A DNA stretch of 64,000 nt from UBA7398 sp964632545 (GCA_964632545.1 CAZWBQ010000004.1:28599-92598); one strand, 5' to 3'; shown: positions 24,928 through 33,443, counted from the first letter of the stretch. Numbers and translations: made by a program. The notes: generated by a model from the letters alone, not told the origin.

Positions 24928-24996
24928 TAATTTTTAGGGAGTGATGGCACTTACTGGTAGGTCACACATATTATTTTTAGGAGCTATGGCACTTTA
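24928..24996 (-). repeat. Two ~25-bp direct repeats upstream of the 181-aa membrane protein gene
   Basis: On the minus strand the copies read AAGTGCCATCACTCCCTAAA(AATTA) and AAGTGCCATAGCTCC-TAAA(AATAA), with starts 43 bases apart (about four helical turns). A third partial element in inverted orientation (GTGCCAC on the plus strand) begins near 24914. The 223-base gap 24808-25030 holds no other feature that I can see. Confidence 0.6.
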
Positions 24997-25030
24997 AAAG
25001 AGGTTAAGTCTGGTAACTATTCCAACTTAG

Positions 25031-25348
25031 CTATTCAATATGACGAGAACATACCTGTACGCCATTTGCACCGATAACCATGTGGCCACATGCAACGTTT
25101 AATTTATCAAAAGCTTTATCACCAAAATGCGCACGATAAGCAAGTGCAATTAAAACTCTAATATTTATATCTGGCGCAGATTTAACTCCGAGGGCTTTAG
25201 ACATTCTTGAAACGGTATTCTCAACGACTTTTTCAGTATGCGCGGTCTCTCTAGCGATTGCTGAATTTGATAAGCCGTCACACAATAAACCCGCGACAAG
25301 GTGCTCGAAGGGGGTAAGTTCTCTGGTCAATATTGTCATGTGTTCCAT
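25031..25348 (-). CDS. Small LuxR-type DNA-binding protein
   Basis: A protein of about 105 residues made almost entirely of a LuxR/GerE helix-turn-helix (ELTPFEHLVAGLLCDGLSNSAIARETAHTEKVVENTVSRMSKALGV) plus a C-terminal extension with three cysteine/histidine residues (VACGHMVIGANGVQVCSRHIE). There is no receiver domain. I start at the ATG at 25348 because GGAGAG lies five bases upstream; an ATG at 25372 would add eight residues. The probable targets are the repeats downstream of it, in front of the membrane-protein gene. The signal is unknown. Confidence 0.8.
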   Translation of the reverse strand: MEHMTILTRELTPFEHLVAGLLCDGLSNSAIARETAHTEKVVENTVSRMSKALGVKSAPDINIRVLIALAYRAHFGDKAFDKLNVACGHMVIGANGVQVCSRHIE

Positions 25349-25453
25349 GGTGGCTCTCCGTTGCTCATTCATGAAAATGTTCTCGTTATTATCTCTCGAA
25401 TTGGTGCAACTTGGTTAAATCGACTCTGGATTTGAGTTCACATTGGGTTGCAT

Positions 25454-25459
25454 TACGAT
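25454..25459 (+). promoter_or_regulatory. Promoter of the enoyl-CoA hydratase gene
   Basis: TACGAT is six bases before the GTG at 25466, and TTGAGT (25432-25437) lies 16 bases further upstream as the -35 box. Confidence 0.6.
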
Positions 25460-25465
25460 GCTCAA

Positions 25466-26212
25466 GTGAACGAGATACGGACTTCGATTGTTGATGGAGT
25501 GCTAACACTCACTTTAAATCGACCAGAAAAGCAAAATGCGATTACGCGTGCCATGTATCAATTCTTAGCAAATCAGATAAACGCCGCTGCTGGAGATTTT
25601 GCAATCCGAACCTTGGTTATTGGTGGCGAGGGTAAACACTTCACAGCAGGTAATGACATCGGAGATTTTTTAAACGATCCACCGCTAGAAGAGAATTCAC
25701 CAGTTATGCAATTCTTATCGGCAGTTCATAACTTTCCCAAACCAATTGTTGCCTCAGTTCATGGAAATGCCGTTGGAATTGGTACAACTTTGCTACTGCA
25801 CTGTGATTTGGTTGTTGCCTCAAGTGAAACAAAATTTTCAATGCCTTTTGTAACTCTTGGCTTAGTTCCTGAGTTTGGTTCAAGCTACTTGTTCCCAAAA
25901 CTTGTTGGTCACCAAAGAGCTTCTAAAGTTTTTCTGCTTGGCGAACCATTTGACGCCGAGTTTGCCTTGGAAGTTGGTTTAATTGCAGAAATTAACGACA
26001 AGCCAAATGAGTTAGCCGCAAAGTATGCTGCCGCTCTTGCGGAACAACCACCGGGGGCTGTGATTCAAACTAAAGCTTTATTGAAGAGCGGACATCATGA
26101 TGCCGTAACTGCTGTGATGCGCGCAGAAGGCGAATTATTCAAACTTGCATTGCAATCTGACGAGGCACAAACCGCTTTTATGAAATTCTTAGCCAATAAA
26201 TCTAAGTCATAG
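25466..26212 (+). CDS. Enoyl-CoA hydratase/isomerase family protein
   Basis: A 248-residue crotonase-fold enzyme: GVLTLTLNRPEKQNAITRAMY at the start, the oxyanion loop GGEGKHFTAGNDIGDF, and the active-site segment PFVTLGLVPEFGSSYLFPKLVG with the catalytic-type glutamate. It hydrates or isomerises enoyl-CoA thioesters. The GTG at 25466 is chosen over an upstream TTG because of the promoter spacing. An SDR gene follows 12 bases later, probably in the same transcript, suggesting a shared CoA-ester pathway. Confidence 0.9.
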   Translation: MNEIRTSIVDGVLTLTLNRPEKQNAITRAMYQFLANQINAAAGDFAIRTLVIGGEGKHFTAGNDIGDFLNDPPLEENSPVMQFLSAVHNFPKPIVASVHGNAVGIGTTLLLHCDLVVASSETKFSMPFVTLGLVPEFGSSYLFPKLVGHQRASKVFLLGEPFDAEFALEVGLIAEINDKPNELAAKYAAALAEQPPGAVIQTKALLKSGHHDAVTAVMRAEGELFKLALQSDEAQTAFMKFLANKSKS

Positions 26213-26224
26213 TCAGGGAGAAAC

Positions 26225-27055
26225 ATGTCACTCGCCGGGAAGCGCATATTTATCACTGGAGGATCTCGTGGAATTGGTCTCGCGATAGCGCTTCGTGCTG
26301 CGCAAGATGGCGCTTCAATCGCAATCGCTGCAAAAACAGCCGAACCAAACCCGAAATTGCCTGGCACTATCTACTCGGCTGCAAAGGAAATTGAAGCTGC
26401 TGGTGGAAAAGCTCTGCCGATTCAATGCGATTTACGCGAGGAAACCCAAATTACTGCGGCAGTTGAAGCCGCGGTAGCGCAATTTGGCGGCTTGGATATA
26501 TTGATAAATAACGCTAGCGCAATAAATTTAACTAAAACTGAAGTAACACCGGCCAAACGTTTCGACTTAATGTTTGATGTAAACGTACGTGGAACTTTCT
26601 TAACTTCACAAGCAGTGATTCCACACCTGCGTAAGAGCGCCTCCGAAGGCGGCAATTCACATATTTTGAATCTTTCGCCACCACTTTCTATGAAACCAAT
26701 CTGGTTTAAAAACCATGTTGCCTACACAATGGCAAAGTACGGAATGAGTATGTGCGTACTTGGAATGGCCGAAGAATTTAAGCGGGACAAAATTGCCGTA
26801 AATGCGTTATGGCCAAGAACTGCAATTGATACCGCCGCGCTACAAATGATTCCCGGCGTCGATGTAAATGCATGTCGGACCCCTGAGATCCTCTCTGATT
26901 CTGCCTACATAATTCTCAATAGACCAGCATCTGAGTGCACCGGAAATTTCTTTGTCGATGATGAATTATTGGCTTCAGAAGGAATTACCGATTTGGACAA
27001 ATACGCGGTCGTACCCGGAACTAAAGATTTTCTACTCGACTTCTTTTTAGACTAG
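26225..27055 (+). CDS. Short-chain dehydrogenase/reductase, HSDL2-like
   Basis: A 276-residue SDR with the cofactor motif ITGGSRGIGLAIALRAA, the NNAS structural motif (DILINNASAIN) and the catalytic YTMAKYGMSMC. The serine region reads ILNLSPPLSMKP, as in the hydroxysteroid-dehydrogenase-like 2 (HSDL2) group associated with fatty-acid metabolism. AGGGAG precedes the ATG by five bases. Likely oxidises or reduces a hydroxyacyl or similar lipid substrate together with the enoyl-CoA hydratase just upstream. Confidence 0.9.
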   Translation: MSLAGKRIFITGGSRGIGLAIALRAAQDGASIAIAAKTAEPNPKLPGTIYSAAKEIEAAGGKALPIQCDLREETQITAAVEAAVAQFGGLDILINNASAINLTKTEVTPAKRFDLMFDVNVRGTFLTSQAVIPHLRKSASEGGNSHILNLSPPLSMKPIWFKNHVAYTMAKYGMSMCVLGMAEEFKRDKIAVNALWPRTAIDTAALQMIPGVDVNACRTPEILSDSAYIILNRPASECTGNFFVDDELLASEGITDLDKYAVVPGTKDFLLDFFLD

Positions 27056-27057
27056 AA

Positions 27058-28215
27058 CTACTCCGCCAACTTAATACTTGTGTGCTGGTGCTCAGTTTCA
27101 ATAATTCCAGATGAGTATTTAGTTTCGTATTTACCGTATCGCCAAACAATCACTGAGAATAGCCATGCAAGAACGAAGCTACCAACGATGAAGTAGCCAA
27201 CTTTACTCAAATCTATAGAGGCTAAGTAAGTAAAAGGTTGATAGTTATCAATGCTGGTTTTATCAGCTAAAACTGAGGTTAATTGGATAGTTCCTATTAC
27301 TAGCGCAACAAAAATAGATAGCGAAGTTGTAGTGAGGTTGTAGTAAATTTTTCTAAGAGGCGATGTAAAAGCCCATGAATAGGCTTTCGTCATGAAAATT
27401 CCATCTAACGAATCCATAAGTGACATGCCAGCTGCAAAAATTAACGGCAGCGCAATGATTGCAAGTGGCGGCAATGTGCCACCTACGGTTCCAACTGCGG
27501 CAGTTGCAGAAAGTGCCAGAAGCGCTACTTCAGTGGCGGTATCAAATCCGAGACCAAACAACACACCGATTGGATAGAGCTGCCAAGAGTGGTCAAAACC
27601 TTTTTTAAATTTCCCACGAAAAATTCGCCGCATTAAGCCACGATCATTAAGTAATTCTTCAAGGTGCTCGTGCGAAAATTTTCCACTTTTTGCTTGGCGC
27701 CAAACTTTGACGACGCCAACTAAAATTACTAAATTCAAAATTCCGACCAAGTATAAAAAGAATCCGGAAACTGATGCGCCAATAATTCCGCCAGTCTCAG
27801 CAAAGTTCGCTTGAAACTTTGCAGCTTGCTTTGCTGCGAATGCGATTGCAATTGATAAAGCAAGCACAATAGTTGAGTGGCCAAGCGAGAAAAAAAGTCC
27901 AACGCCAAGAGGTTTCTTCCCTTTAGCTAACATCAACCGAGTTGTGTCATCTATTGCGGAAATGTGATCAGCATCAAAAGCATGGCGTAATCCAAAGGAG
28001 TAAGCGAGGGCACCAGCACCCGCATAGATCAAAGCTCCTTTGCCATCAACAATGCTGTGATATTTAGGATTTGAATTGAAATAGATAAATAGCCCCCACC
28101 CAAGAACATGGAGGAGCAACACCGTGCCCAGCGTTCCAAATAGCGCGGGAAGTTCGGAACGTTCAAAGCGAAGATGTGCCTTTAACGAGCGTTTTTCAAG
28201 GATGTTTGAGCTCAT
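27058..28215 (-). CDS. Nickel/cobalt transporter (NiCoT family)
   Basis: A 385-residue permease with about eight hydrophobic helices and the NiCoT signature in helix II, YSFGLRHAFDADHISAIDDT (HAxDADH), plus the second signature LFGLGFDTATEVALLALSA. These proteins import Ni2+ and/or Co2+. The ATG lies six bases after TAACAT, and a Nur-like palindrome sits directly upstream of that -10 box, implying metal-dependent repression. A CopC-like protein is encoded divergently across the same site. The cobalamin transport operon at 49-52 kb gives a possible, unproven, reason to need cobalt or B12. Confidence 0.93.
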   Translation of the reverse strand: MSSNILEKRSLKAHLRFERSELPALFGTLGTVLLLHVLGWGLFIYFNSNPKYHSIVDGKGALIYAGAGALAYSFGLRHAFDADHISAIDDTTRLMLAKGKKPLGVGLFFSLGHSTIVLALSIAIAFAAKQAAKFQANFAETGGIIGASVSGFFLYLVGILNLVILVGVVKVWRQAKSGKFSHEHLEELLNDRGLMRRIFRGKFKKGFDHSWQLYPIGVLFGLGFDTATEVALLALSATAAVGTVGGTLPPLAIIALPLIFAAGMSLMDSLDGIFMTKAYSWAFTSPLRKIYYNLTTTSLSIFVALVIGTIQLTSVLADKTSIDNYQPFTYLASIDLSKVGYFIVGSFVLAWLFSVIVWRYGKYETKYSSGIIETEHQHTSIKLAE

Positions 28216-28221
28216 ATTCAG

Positions 28222-28227
28222 ATGTTA
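28222..28227 (-). promoter_or_regulatory. -10 box of the NiCoT gene
   Basis: TAACAT, six bases (CTGAAT) before the ATG at 28215. Confidence 0.5.
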
Positions 28228-28228
28228 A

Positions 28229-28243
28229 TGCAAATGATTCGCA
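28229..28243. promoter_or_regulatory. Nur/Fur-family-like operator between NiCoT and copC-like genes
   Basis: TGCAAATGATTCGCA, a 15-base palindrome with one mismatched pair. It fits the Streptomyces Nur consensus tTGCaa-N5-ttGCAA and shares the AATGATT core of actinobacterial Zur boxes. It lies between the -35 and -10 positions of the NiCoT promoter and over the -35 position of the divergent promoter. Confidence 0.6.
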
Positions 28244-28262
28244 TCTGCACCTTGAAAGTGGG

Positions 28263-28268
28263 TATTGT
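28263..28268 (+). promoter_or_regulatory. -10 box of the copC-like gene
   Basis: TATTGT, six bases (AAATTC) before the ATG at 28275. Confidence 0.5.
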
Positions 28269-28274
28269 AAATTC

Positions 28275-28796
28275 ATGAGTAAAAGCCGGGTTTTCGTAGC
28301 GTCACTTTTGGTCCCAATCATTGCCTTTTTTTCTATACCAACCGCCTCAAGTCATACAACTTTGCTTTCTAGCTCACCCGTAGCCGAGAGTCTAATTACG
28401 GAATGGCCCACAGAAGTGAAATTGGAATTCGCTGAAGATCTTCAGACGTTTTCAGCTGGAACTGCAAATTTTATCGAAGTCATAGATTCTTCCGGTAATC
28501 AGTTCAATGAAAAAACCGCAGTTGTAAGTGGTGCAACTATTACCTCGAAGTTATTACCGAATTCTACATTCGGTATTTTCACAGTTAAATATAGAGTAGT
28601 CGCTCAAGATGGGCATGTATTGGAAGATAGCTACACTTTTAATTTTGATGGTTCAAAAGGTGCCGTGACTACGCTAGCGCACGACAGTACTGGTACGCCA
28701 TCGCAATATCCTTACCGAGGCATCGCAGCATTTCTAATATTAGCTGCGCTAGTTTTCGGGGTTATGGTTTATCGAAAGAACGAAAAAAAGTATTAA
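28275..28796 (+). CDS. CopC/YobA-domain secreted, membrane-anchored protein
   Basis: A 173-residue exported protein: signal peptide (VFVASLLVPIIAFFSIPTASS), then a CopC-type beta-sandwich starting with SHTTLLSSSPVAESLITEWPTEV and containing VKYRVVAQDGHVLEDSYTFNF, then a C-terminal transmembrane anchor (GIAAFLILAALVFGVMVY). CopC domains bind copper in other bacteria, with the mature N-terminal His as a ligand (here SHTTLL, one residue from the likely cleavage site). Its divergent pairing with a nickel/cobalt importer across a Nur-like site suggests a role in that metal's uptake instead. Four-base double stop with the ABC gene downstream. Confidence 0.85.
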   Translation: MSKSRVFVASLLVPIIAFFSIPTASSHTTLLSSSPVAESLITEWPTEVKLEFAEDLQTFSAGTANFIEVIDSSGNQFNEKTAVVSGATITSKLLPNSTFGIFTVKYRVVAQDGHVLEDSYTFNFDGSKGAVTTLAHDSTGTPSQYPYRGIAAFLILAALVFGVMVYRKNEKKY

Positions 28797-30652
28797 TTTT
28801 CATCACGCCATGAACGCCAAAGTTTTGCATAAGCTCCATTGGCTTTCATTAAATTATCGTGGGACCCCCATTCTGTAATTTTCCCGTCTTCTATGACAGC
28901 GATTAAATCGGCGTCATGAGCGCTTTGTAAGCGGTGTGCTATTGCAATGACAGTTCTGCCAGATAATACCGATCCCAAAGAAGCTTCTAAATGTTTTGCA
29001 GCTTTCTGATCAAGCAACGATGTTGCTTCGTCAAGAATTAAAGTATGCGGGTCTGCAAGTACTAATCGCGAAAGTGCCAATTGTTGTGCTTGTGCAGGTA
29101 ATAATCGATGACCACCAGTTCCTAAAATTGTTGATAACTCTTCCGGTAAGTTCTTCGCCCAATCGGTAGCATCTACGGCAGCAAGTGCGCGCCAAACTTC
29201 CGTATCAGTTGCATTTGGTCGAGCTAACGTAACATTCTCTTTCAATGTTCCAACGAAAACGTGATGCTCTTGCGTTACAAGCGCTACTTCCGTTCGCGCT
29301 TGCTCAACCGGTAAATATCCAATTTCTGCGCCACCAACTGTAATTTTTCCACGATTTGGTGGTTGGACTCCGGCAAGCAAACGCCCAAGCGTTGATTTAC
29401 CAGCACCAGAAGGACCAACAATTGCTAATTTTGTGCCGGGTTCAACTAAGAAGGAAAGATCTTTTAAAACATCGCGACCTTCTCGATATCCATAAGTGAC
29501 ATTTTCTCCAGAAATCTCTTCACCTTTTGGTGTTGCGCTTCGAATTTCACGTTCTTCAATTTCATAAATACCTAAAAGTCGGGAGAGTGAAGCTTTACCA
29601 GTTTGTAGTTCGTCAATCCACCAAAGCATTCTTTCAATTGGGTTAGCTAGCATCTGCGCATAAAGCAACCCTGAAGTTATTAATGCGATTGAAATTTTGT
29701 TATCGTGATAAAGATACGAACCCATCAATAAAACGGCGCTAACTGGAATTATGTAATTTGTTTCAACTAAGGGAAACCACCTAGTTCGCAATCTCAAGGT
29801 GTAGCGCTCCCACTGTAACCAACGAGAGATTGTGGCATGTGTACGTAAACTTCGTTCTTCACCTAAGCGAAGTGCATCAATTGTTCGACCAGATTCCGCA
29901 GTTTCAATTAGTACTGAGTTCACGATTGCATAAGAAGAGGATTCAACCCGATAAGCCTGCGGAGATCTACGTAAATACCAACGTGTGCCTGCAAATAGAA
30001 ATGGAATTCCAATGAAAATTGCGGCAAAGAAAATAGGAGCAGTAAAAGCAATTGCTACTGAAATTCCAAGGATTTGTACCAAACAAATTGTGATAATCGG
30101 GACAGCATCTCTTACCGCCCAAGTGACTTTATCAATGTCAGTCGTTGTTCTAGTTAACAATTCACCGGAACCAGCTCGCTCCACAATGTTCGGTGGAAGT
30201 TCCACTACTCGTTCTATAAATCGCTCACGAAGTGACGAAAGCACAAATTCACCAAGTATTGATGCTCGAACTTTTGTAAGATATACGAGAATTGTTTGGA
30301 TTACGAGCGCAGAGATTACGATGATAATAGTTTTGGAAAGCAGAACATTTTGTGGATCGCTCTTCAATCGCTCTAATAAATTTCCAAATGCCCTCGGCGG
30401 AATTAACGCAGCTACTGTGGTGAATAATTGAAAAATCGCAACCCAGATAAAGCCACTCTTGTTCGCTAAAAGCAGCGACCACATCTCTTTATTCACAGTC
30501 TTTTCAGTAGCTATTGGCAATCTATTTGCCGCTCGCTCTAAACCAAATGATTTTTCTATTCGAGCGGCATCATCAGGAGGTGGCGGGTAGGCACTTGCTG
30601 GCAACCGCTTTTCGTCTACCGGTTTTGGATATTTATGCTTAAAAAATTTCAT
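28793..30652 (-). CDS. ABC exporter half-transporter with degenerate signature motif
   Basis: A 619-residue permease-ATPase fusion. Six hydrophobic helices occupy about residues 65-330, then the ATPase domain with an intact Walker A (VGPSGAGKSTLGRLLAG), Q loop (LVTQEHHVFVGTL), Walker B (TLILDEATS) and H loop (AIAHRL). The ABC signature is degenerate: LLPAQAQQLALSR instead of LSGGQ. The upstream partner (start of this gene overlaps its stop as ATGA) has the opposite defect. The two must form a heterodimer with one working ATP site. Substrates could be lipids, peptides or drugs; none is indicated. Confidence 0.92.
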   Translation of the reverse strand: MKFFKHKYPKPVDEKRLPASAYPPPPDDAARIEKSFGLERAANRLPIATEKTVNKEMWSLLLANKSGFIWVAIFQLFTTVAALIPPRAFGNLLERLKSDPQNVLLSKTIIIVISALVIQTILVYLTKVRASILGEFVLSSLRERFIERVVELPPNIVERAGSGELLTRTTTDIDKVTWAVRDAVPIITICLVQILGISVAIAFTAPIFFAAIFIGIPFLFAGTRWYLRRSPQAYRVESSSYAIVNSVLIETAESGRTIDALRLGEERSLRTHATISRWLQWERYTLRLRTRWFPLVETNYIIPVSAVLLMGSYLYHDNKISIALITSGLLYAQMLANPIERMLWWIDELQTGKASLSRLLGIYEIEEREIRSATPKGEEISGENVTYGYREGRDVLKDLSFLVEPGTKLAIVGPSGAGKSTLGRLLAGVQPPNRGKITVGGAEIGYLPVEQARTEVALVTQEHHVFVGTLKENVTLARPNATDTEVWRALAAVDATDWAKNLPEELSTILGTGGHRLLPAQAQQLALSRLVLADPHTLILDEATSLLDQKAAKHLEASLGSVLSGRTVIAIAHRLQSAHDADLIAVIEDGKITEWGSHDNLMKANGAYAKLWRSWRDEN

Positions 30653-32358
30653 TCGCCACGCACCACTAATTCGCGATAATTGTTATCGATATTTAATAAA
30701 TCCTGATGCCTACCAGTATTTTTTACTCTGCCATTTACTAAAAGAATTGCGCGGTCAGTATGATCAAGAATCAAAGGCGAAGTTGTAAAAATAATAGTGG
30801 TCTGATGGTTTCGTACTTCTCGGAGCTGGGCCGCAATTCGAGCTTCAGTATGTGCATCCACTGCGCTAGTTGGATCATCAAGAATTAATATTGGTGCATC
30901 GACATAGAGCGATCTTGCCAATGAGAGTCTTTGGCGTTGTCCGCCAGAAAGTGTTCTCCCGCGTTCCACGACTTCAGCGCTATAACCATCTCCATCAAGT
31001 GAATCAAGAATATCCATAGCAGAGGCAGCCAGAAGCGCTGCATCGATAGAGATTCGTTTTGTTGCGGGGACATCAAAATGCGAATTGATGGTGCCCGATA
31101 AAATTGCTGGCTCTTTCTCTTGGGAAAAGATTGCACTTCGAATTGATTCGCGCGTGAAAGATTGCAATGATTGATTTGCGATAAAAACTTTATCGGCGTC
31201 AAGATATCCGCCTAATCGATCGCAAATATCATCTGCAGTAAGCGCATCATCACAAACAATTCCAATGAACTCACCAGGTAAAATAGATATCCCTGATAAC
31301 TCATCTCTTAATTCACCAGAGATATTAGGCGCTTGTGCCGTTCCCCATGAGTGTAAATTTTCGACCATCAATAATCGAATCACGCGACGCGCCGCAACGA
31401 CCGCTGATGTAATTCGTTGTGCAGATTCGGTCATGATCTGAAGTGGCACCATCAGAAATGAGCTGTAGCCGTAGAAGGCGAGGAGCTCGCCAACTTTCAA
31501 TTCACCTTCTGCGACTAAGGTTCCGCCCGCCCAAATTACTCCCACAATCAACGATCCTGGCAAAATAATTTGCATACCTTCTAGCAAAGAACGCATTTTC
31601 GCAGTTCTAACTGCAGCCGCGCGAACTTCCTGAGAAGCCAGACGAAACCTTGCCAAAAAGGATTCTTCGCCGCCGATACCTCGCAGAATTCTTAAACCAG
31701 CAACCGTATCTGAGGCTAAATTTGAAGAACGGGATAACTTCTCACGCTGGATTGATTCTCTACTCTGCAAAGGTTTAATTATTGGCGCAATTAACAGACT
31801 CATTAGCGGAACTCCGATTACCACCATAGCGCCAAGTGTCGGAGAGGATTTAATGAGAAGGATTGCCACAAAAAGAAATGAAATTAGCGCGCCGATTAAT
31901 CGTGGTATTAAATCAAATGCGCCAGATACGCGCTCTACATCATTTGAATTGATTGCAGAAACTTCGCCAGTTGAAACTAATCTTGGTAAATCTGCACCTA
32001 GTGATATTGCTTTATTACTAATTAATTGCTGCAAGCGAGTAGAGCAAGACATCCAATTTGAAATTGCCCGACGATGGCGCATGATGCCTGTGAAAGCCTG
32101 GGTGCCACCTACCAATAAAGTTACTATTACCCATTTTTTTAATGCAGCTTGATCATCGTCAGCAATCGCTTGGATGCCGTGTCCCAGCACGCCAGGCAAT
32201 ATCGCAAGGCTTAATAAATTTGTTACGCCGAAAAATGTTCCAGTCGCCAAAACTCTTTTCTGGCCACGAATAATCCAGAACAAAAATCGAGCGACCGATC
32301 CAAGATCAGGAGTACCAGGGTTCTTTAATGGCAAGTGATCAAAAGGCGTGCTATGCAT
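30649..32358 (-). CDS. ABC exporter half-transporter with degenerate Walker A
   Basis: A 569-residue permease-ATPase fusion with six hydrophobic helices in residues ~25-310. The ATPase domain keeps a canonical signature and Walker B (RTLSGGQRQRLSLAR, PILILDDPTSAVD), but the Walker A position reads GEFIGIVCDDALTADDICD, without the GxxGxGKS/T phosphate loop. It therefore cannot bind ATP normally and provides the signature motif to the partner at 28793-30652. TAGGCT lies nine bases before the ATG. Confidence 0.92.
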   Translation of the reverse strand: MHSTPFDHLPLKNPGTPDLGSVARFLFWIIRGQKRVLATGTFFGVTNLLSLAILPGVLGHGIQAIADDDQAALKKWVIVTLLVGGTQAFTGIMRHRRAISNWMSCSTRLQQLISNKAISLGADLPRLVSTGEVSAINSNDVERVSGAFDLIPRLIGALISFLFVAILLIKSSPTLGAMVVIGVPLMSLLIAPIIKPLQSRESIQREKLSRSSNLASDTVAGLRILRGIGGEESFLARFRLASQEVRAAAVRTAKMRSLLEGMQIILPGSLIVGVIWAGGTLVAEGELKVGELLAFYGYSSFLMVPLQIMTESAQRITSAVVAARRVIRLLMVENLHSWGTAQAPNISGELRDELSGISILPGEFIGIVCDDALTADDICDRLGGYLDADKVFIANQSLQSFTRESIRSAIFSQEKEPAILSGTINSHFDVPATKRISIDAALLAASAMDILDSLDGDGYSAEVVERGRTLSGGQRQRLSLARSLYVDAPILILDDPTSAVDAHTEARIAAQLREVRNHQTTIIFTTSPLILDHTDRAILLVNGRVKNTGRHQDLLNIDNNYRELVVRGE

Positions 32359-32453
32359 AGGTTTAGGAGCCTACTACCAACTTAAGCTGAGTCGACAATT
32401 ACTTTTTTTGTGGCGATTAGGTATTTTTCGATAAATGCGGGTTCAATGGCGCT

Positions 32454-33389
32454 GTGCCTAATTCAGAAAGTGTAAAGAAATCCCGAATCTGGCTTTCGCT
32501 TTGGTCGGTTTATATAATTTGGGGTTCCACTTATTACGGTATTGCCTTAGCAATTGAATCGATGCCACCGCTATTGGCAATGGGAACCAGGTTCTTGGCT
32601 GCAACTGCAATATTAATTGTGGTACTTGGTATAAAAAACGGTTGGCGTTCACTATTAATTCCTAAAAACGAATTCCTTAGCGCATCAATTATGGGTGGCA
32701 CACTTTTAGGTATCGCAATCGGTTCAGTTGCACTTGGAGAACGGTATGTACCAACCGGAATTGCCGCATTGATAATTTCAGCGCTCCCATTTTGGATTGC
32801 TATTTTTCGGACCATTGATCACGATCGGCCAAGTAATTTAAGTTGGCTTGGGGTGGTAATTGGTTTTATTGGCGTCGCGTTTCTTTTAAAGCCAGGCAGT
32901 GTTAGCCCATTGAATGGCGCAACTACTGGATTAATGCTTTTTTGGGCAGTAATAATCATGATCGGCAATATTGGTTGGTCCTTTGGAAGTTATATTGCGC
33001 CACGGTTTGCAATGCCAAAAAATCCAATGATCTCCACGATGTATCAAATGTTAACTGGTGGATTTCTATTAATAATTGTAGGTGTCGCAACTGGTGAGAA
33101 ATTCTCCGCATTTTTCCATGCAACTAGAACTTCTTGGGCTGGTTGGAGCTACTTAACATTAGTTGGCTCAATCGTTGCTTATAGCTCCTATGTTTGGTTA
33201 ATCAGTAACGCTCCAATTGGATTGATATCAACTTACGCATATGTAAACCCAGTTATTGCAATTTCGTTAGGAGCAATTTTCTTAGACGAAAAAATAACTA
33301 TCGCTTATGTATTTGGTGGTGCGATTGTAGTTTTGGGGGTCTTGTTAGTTGTAACAATCGAGAGCAAAGCAGCCTCGCTTAAGAAATAG
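32454..33389 (+). CDS. EamA/DMT-family transporter
   Basis: A 311-residue protein with two EamA halves and about ten hydrophobic helices. It begins with SVYIIWGSTYYGIALAIESMP and has ERYVPTGIAALIISALPFWIA at the end of the first half, the pattern of the RhaT/YdcZ-like branch annotated as drug/metabolite exporters. The likely start is GTG at 32454; the TTCAAT hexamer six bases upstream is a weak -10. A strong bidirectional terminator separates it from the convergent glnA. Confidence 0.88.
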   Translation: MPNSESVKKSRIWLSLWSVYIIWGSTYYGIALAIESMPPLLAMGTRFLAATAILIVVLGIKNGWRSLLIPKNEFLSASIMGGTLLGIAIGSVALGERYVPTGIAALIISALPFWIAIFRTIDHDRPSNLSWLGVVIGFIGVAFLLKPGSVSPLNGATTGLMLFWAVIIMIGNIGWSFGSYIAPRFAMPKNPMISTMYQMLTGGFLLIIVGVATGEKFSAFFHATRTSWAGWSYLTLVGSIVAYSSYVWLISNAPIGLISTYAYVNPVIAISLGAIFLDEKITIAYVFGGAIVVLGVLLVVTIESKAASLKK

Positions 33390-33398
33390 ATTTTAAAA

Positions 33399-33433
33399 TA
33401 AAAATGGGGCTGCAGTTATTGCAGCCCCATTTT
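33399..33433. terminator. Bidirectional terminator between the EamA gene and glnA
   Basis: Long stem AAAAATGGGGCTGCA / TGCAGCCCCATTTTT around a five-base loop, with A- and T-tracts on both sides so it can act on both strands. Confidence 0.9.
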
Positions 33434-33443
33434 TTATTACTTT

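Noticed and set aside
29985..30431. 148-codon plus-strand frame inside the ABC transporter gene
   Set aside because: Antisense to membrane-domain sequence of a conserved transporter; no supporting start signal.
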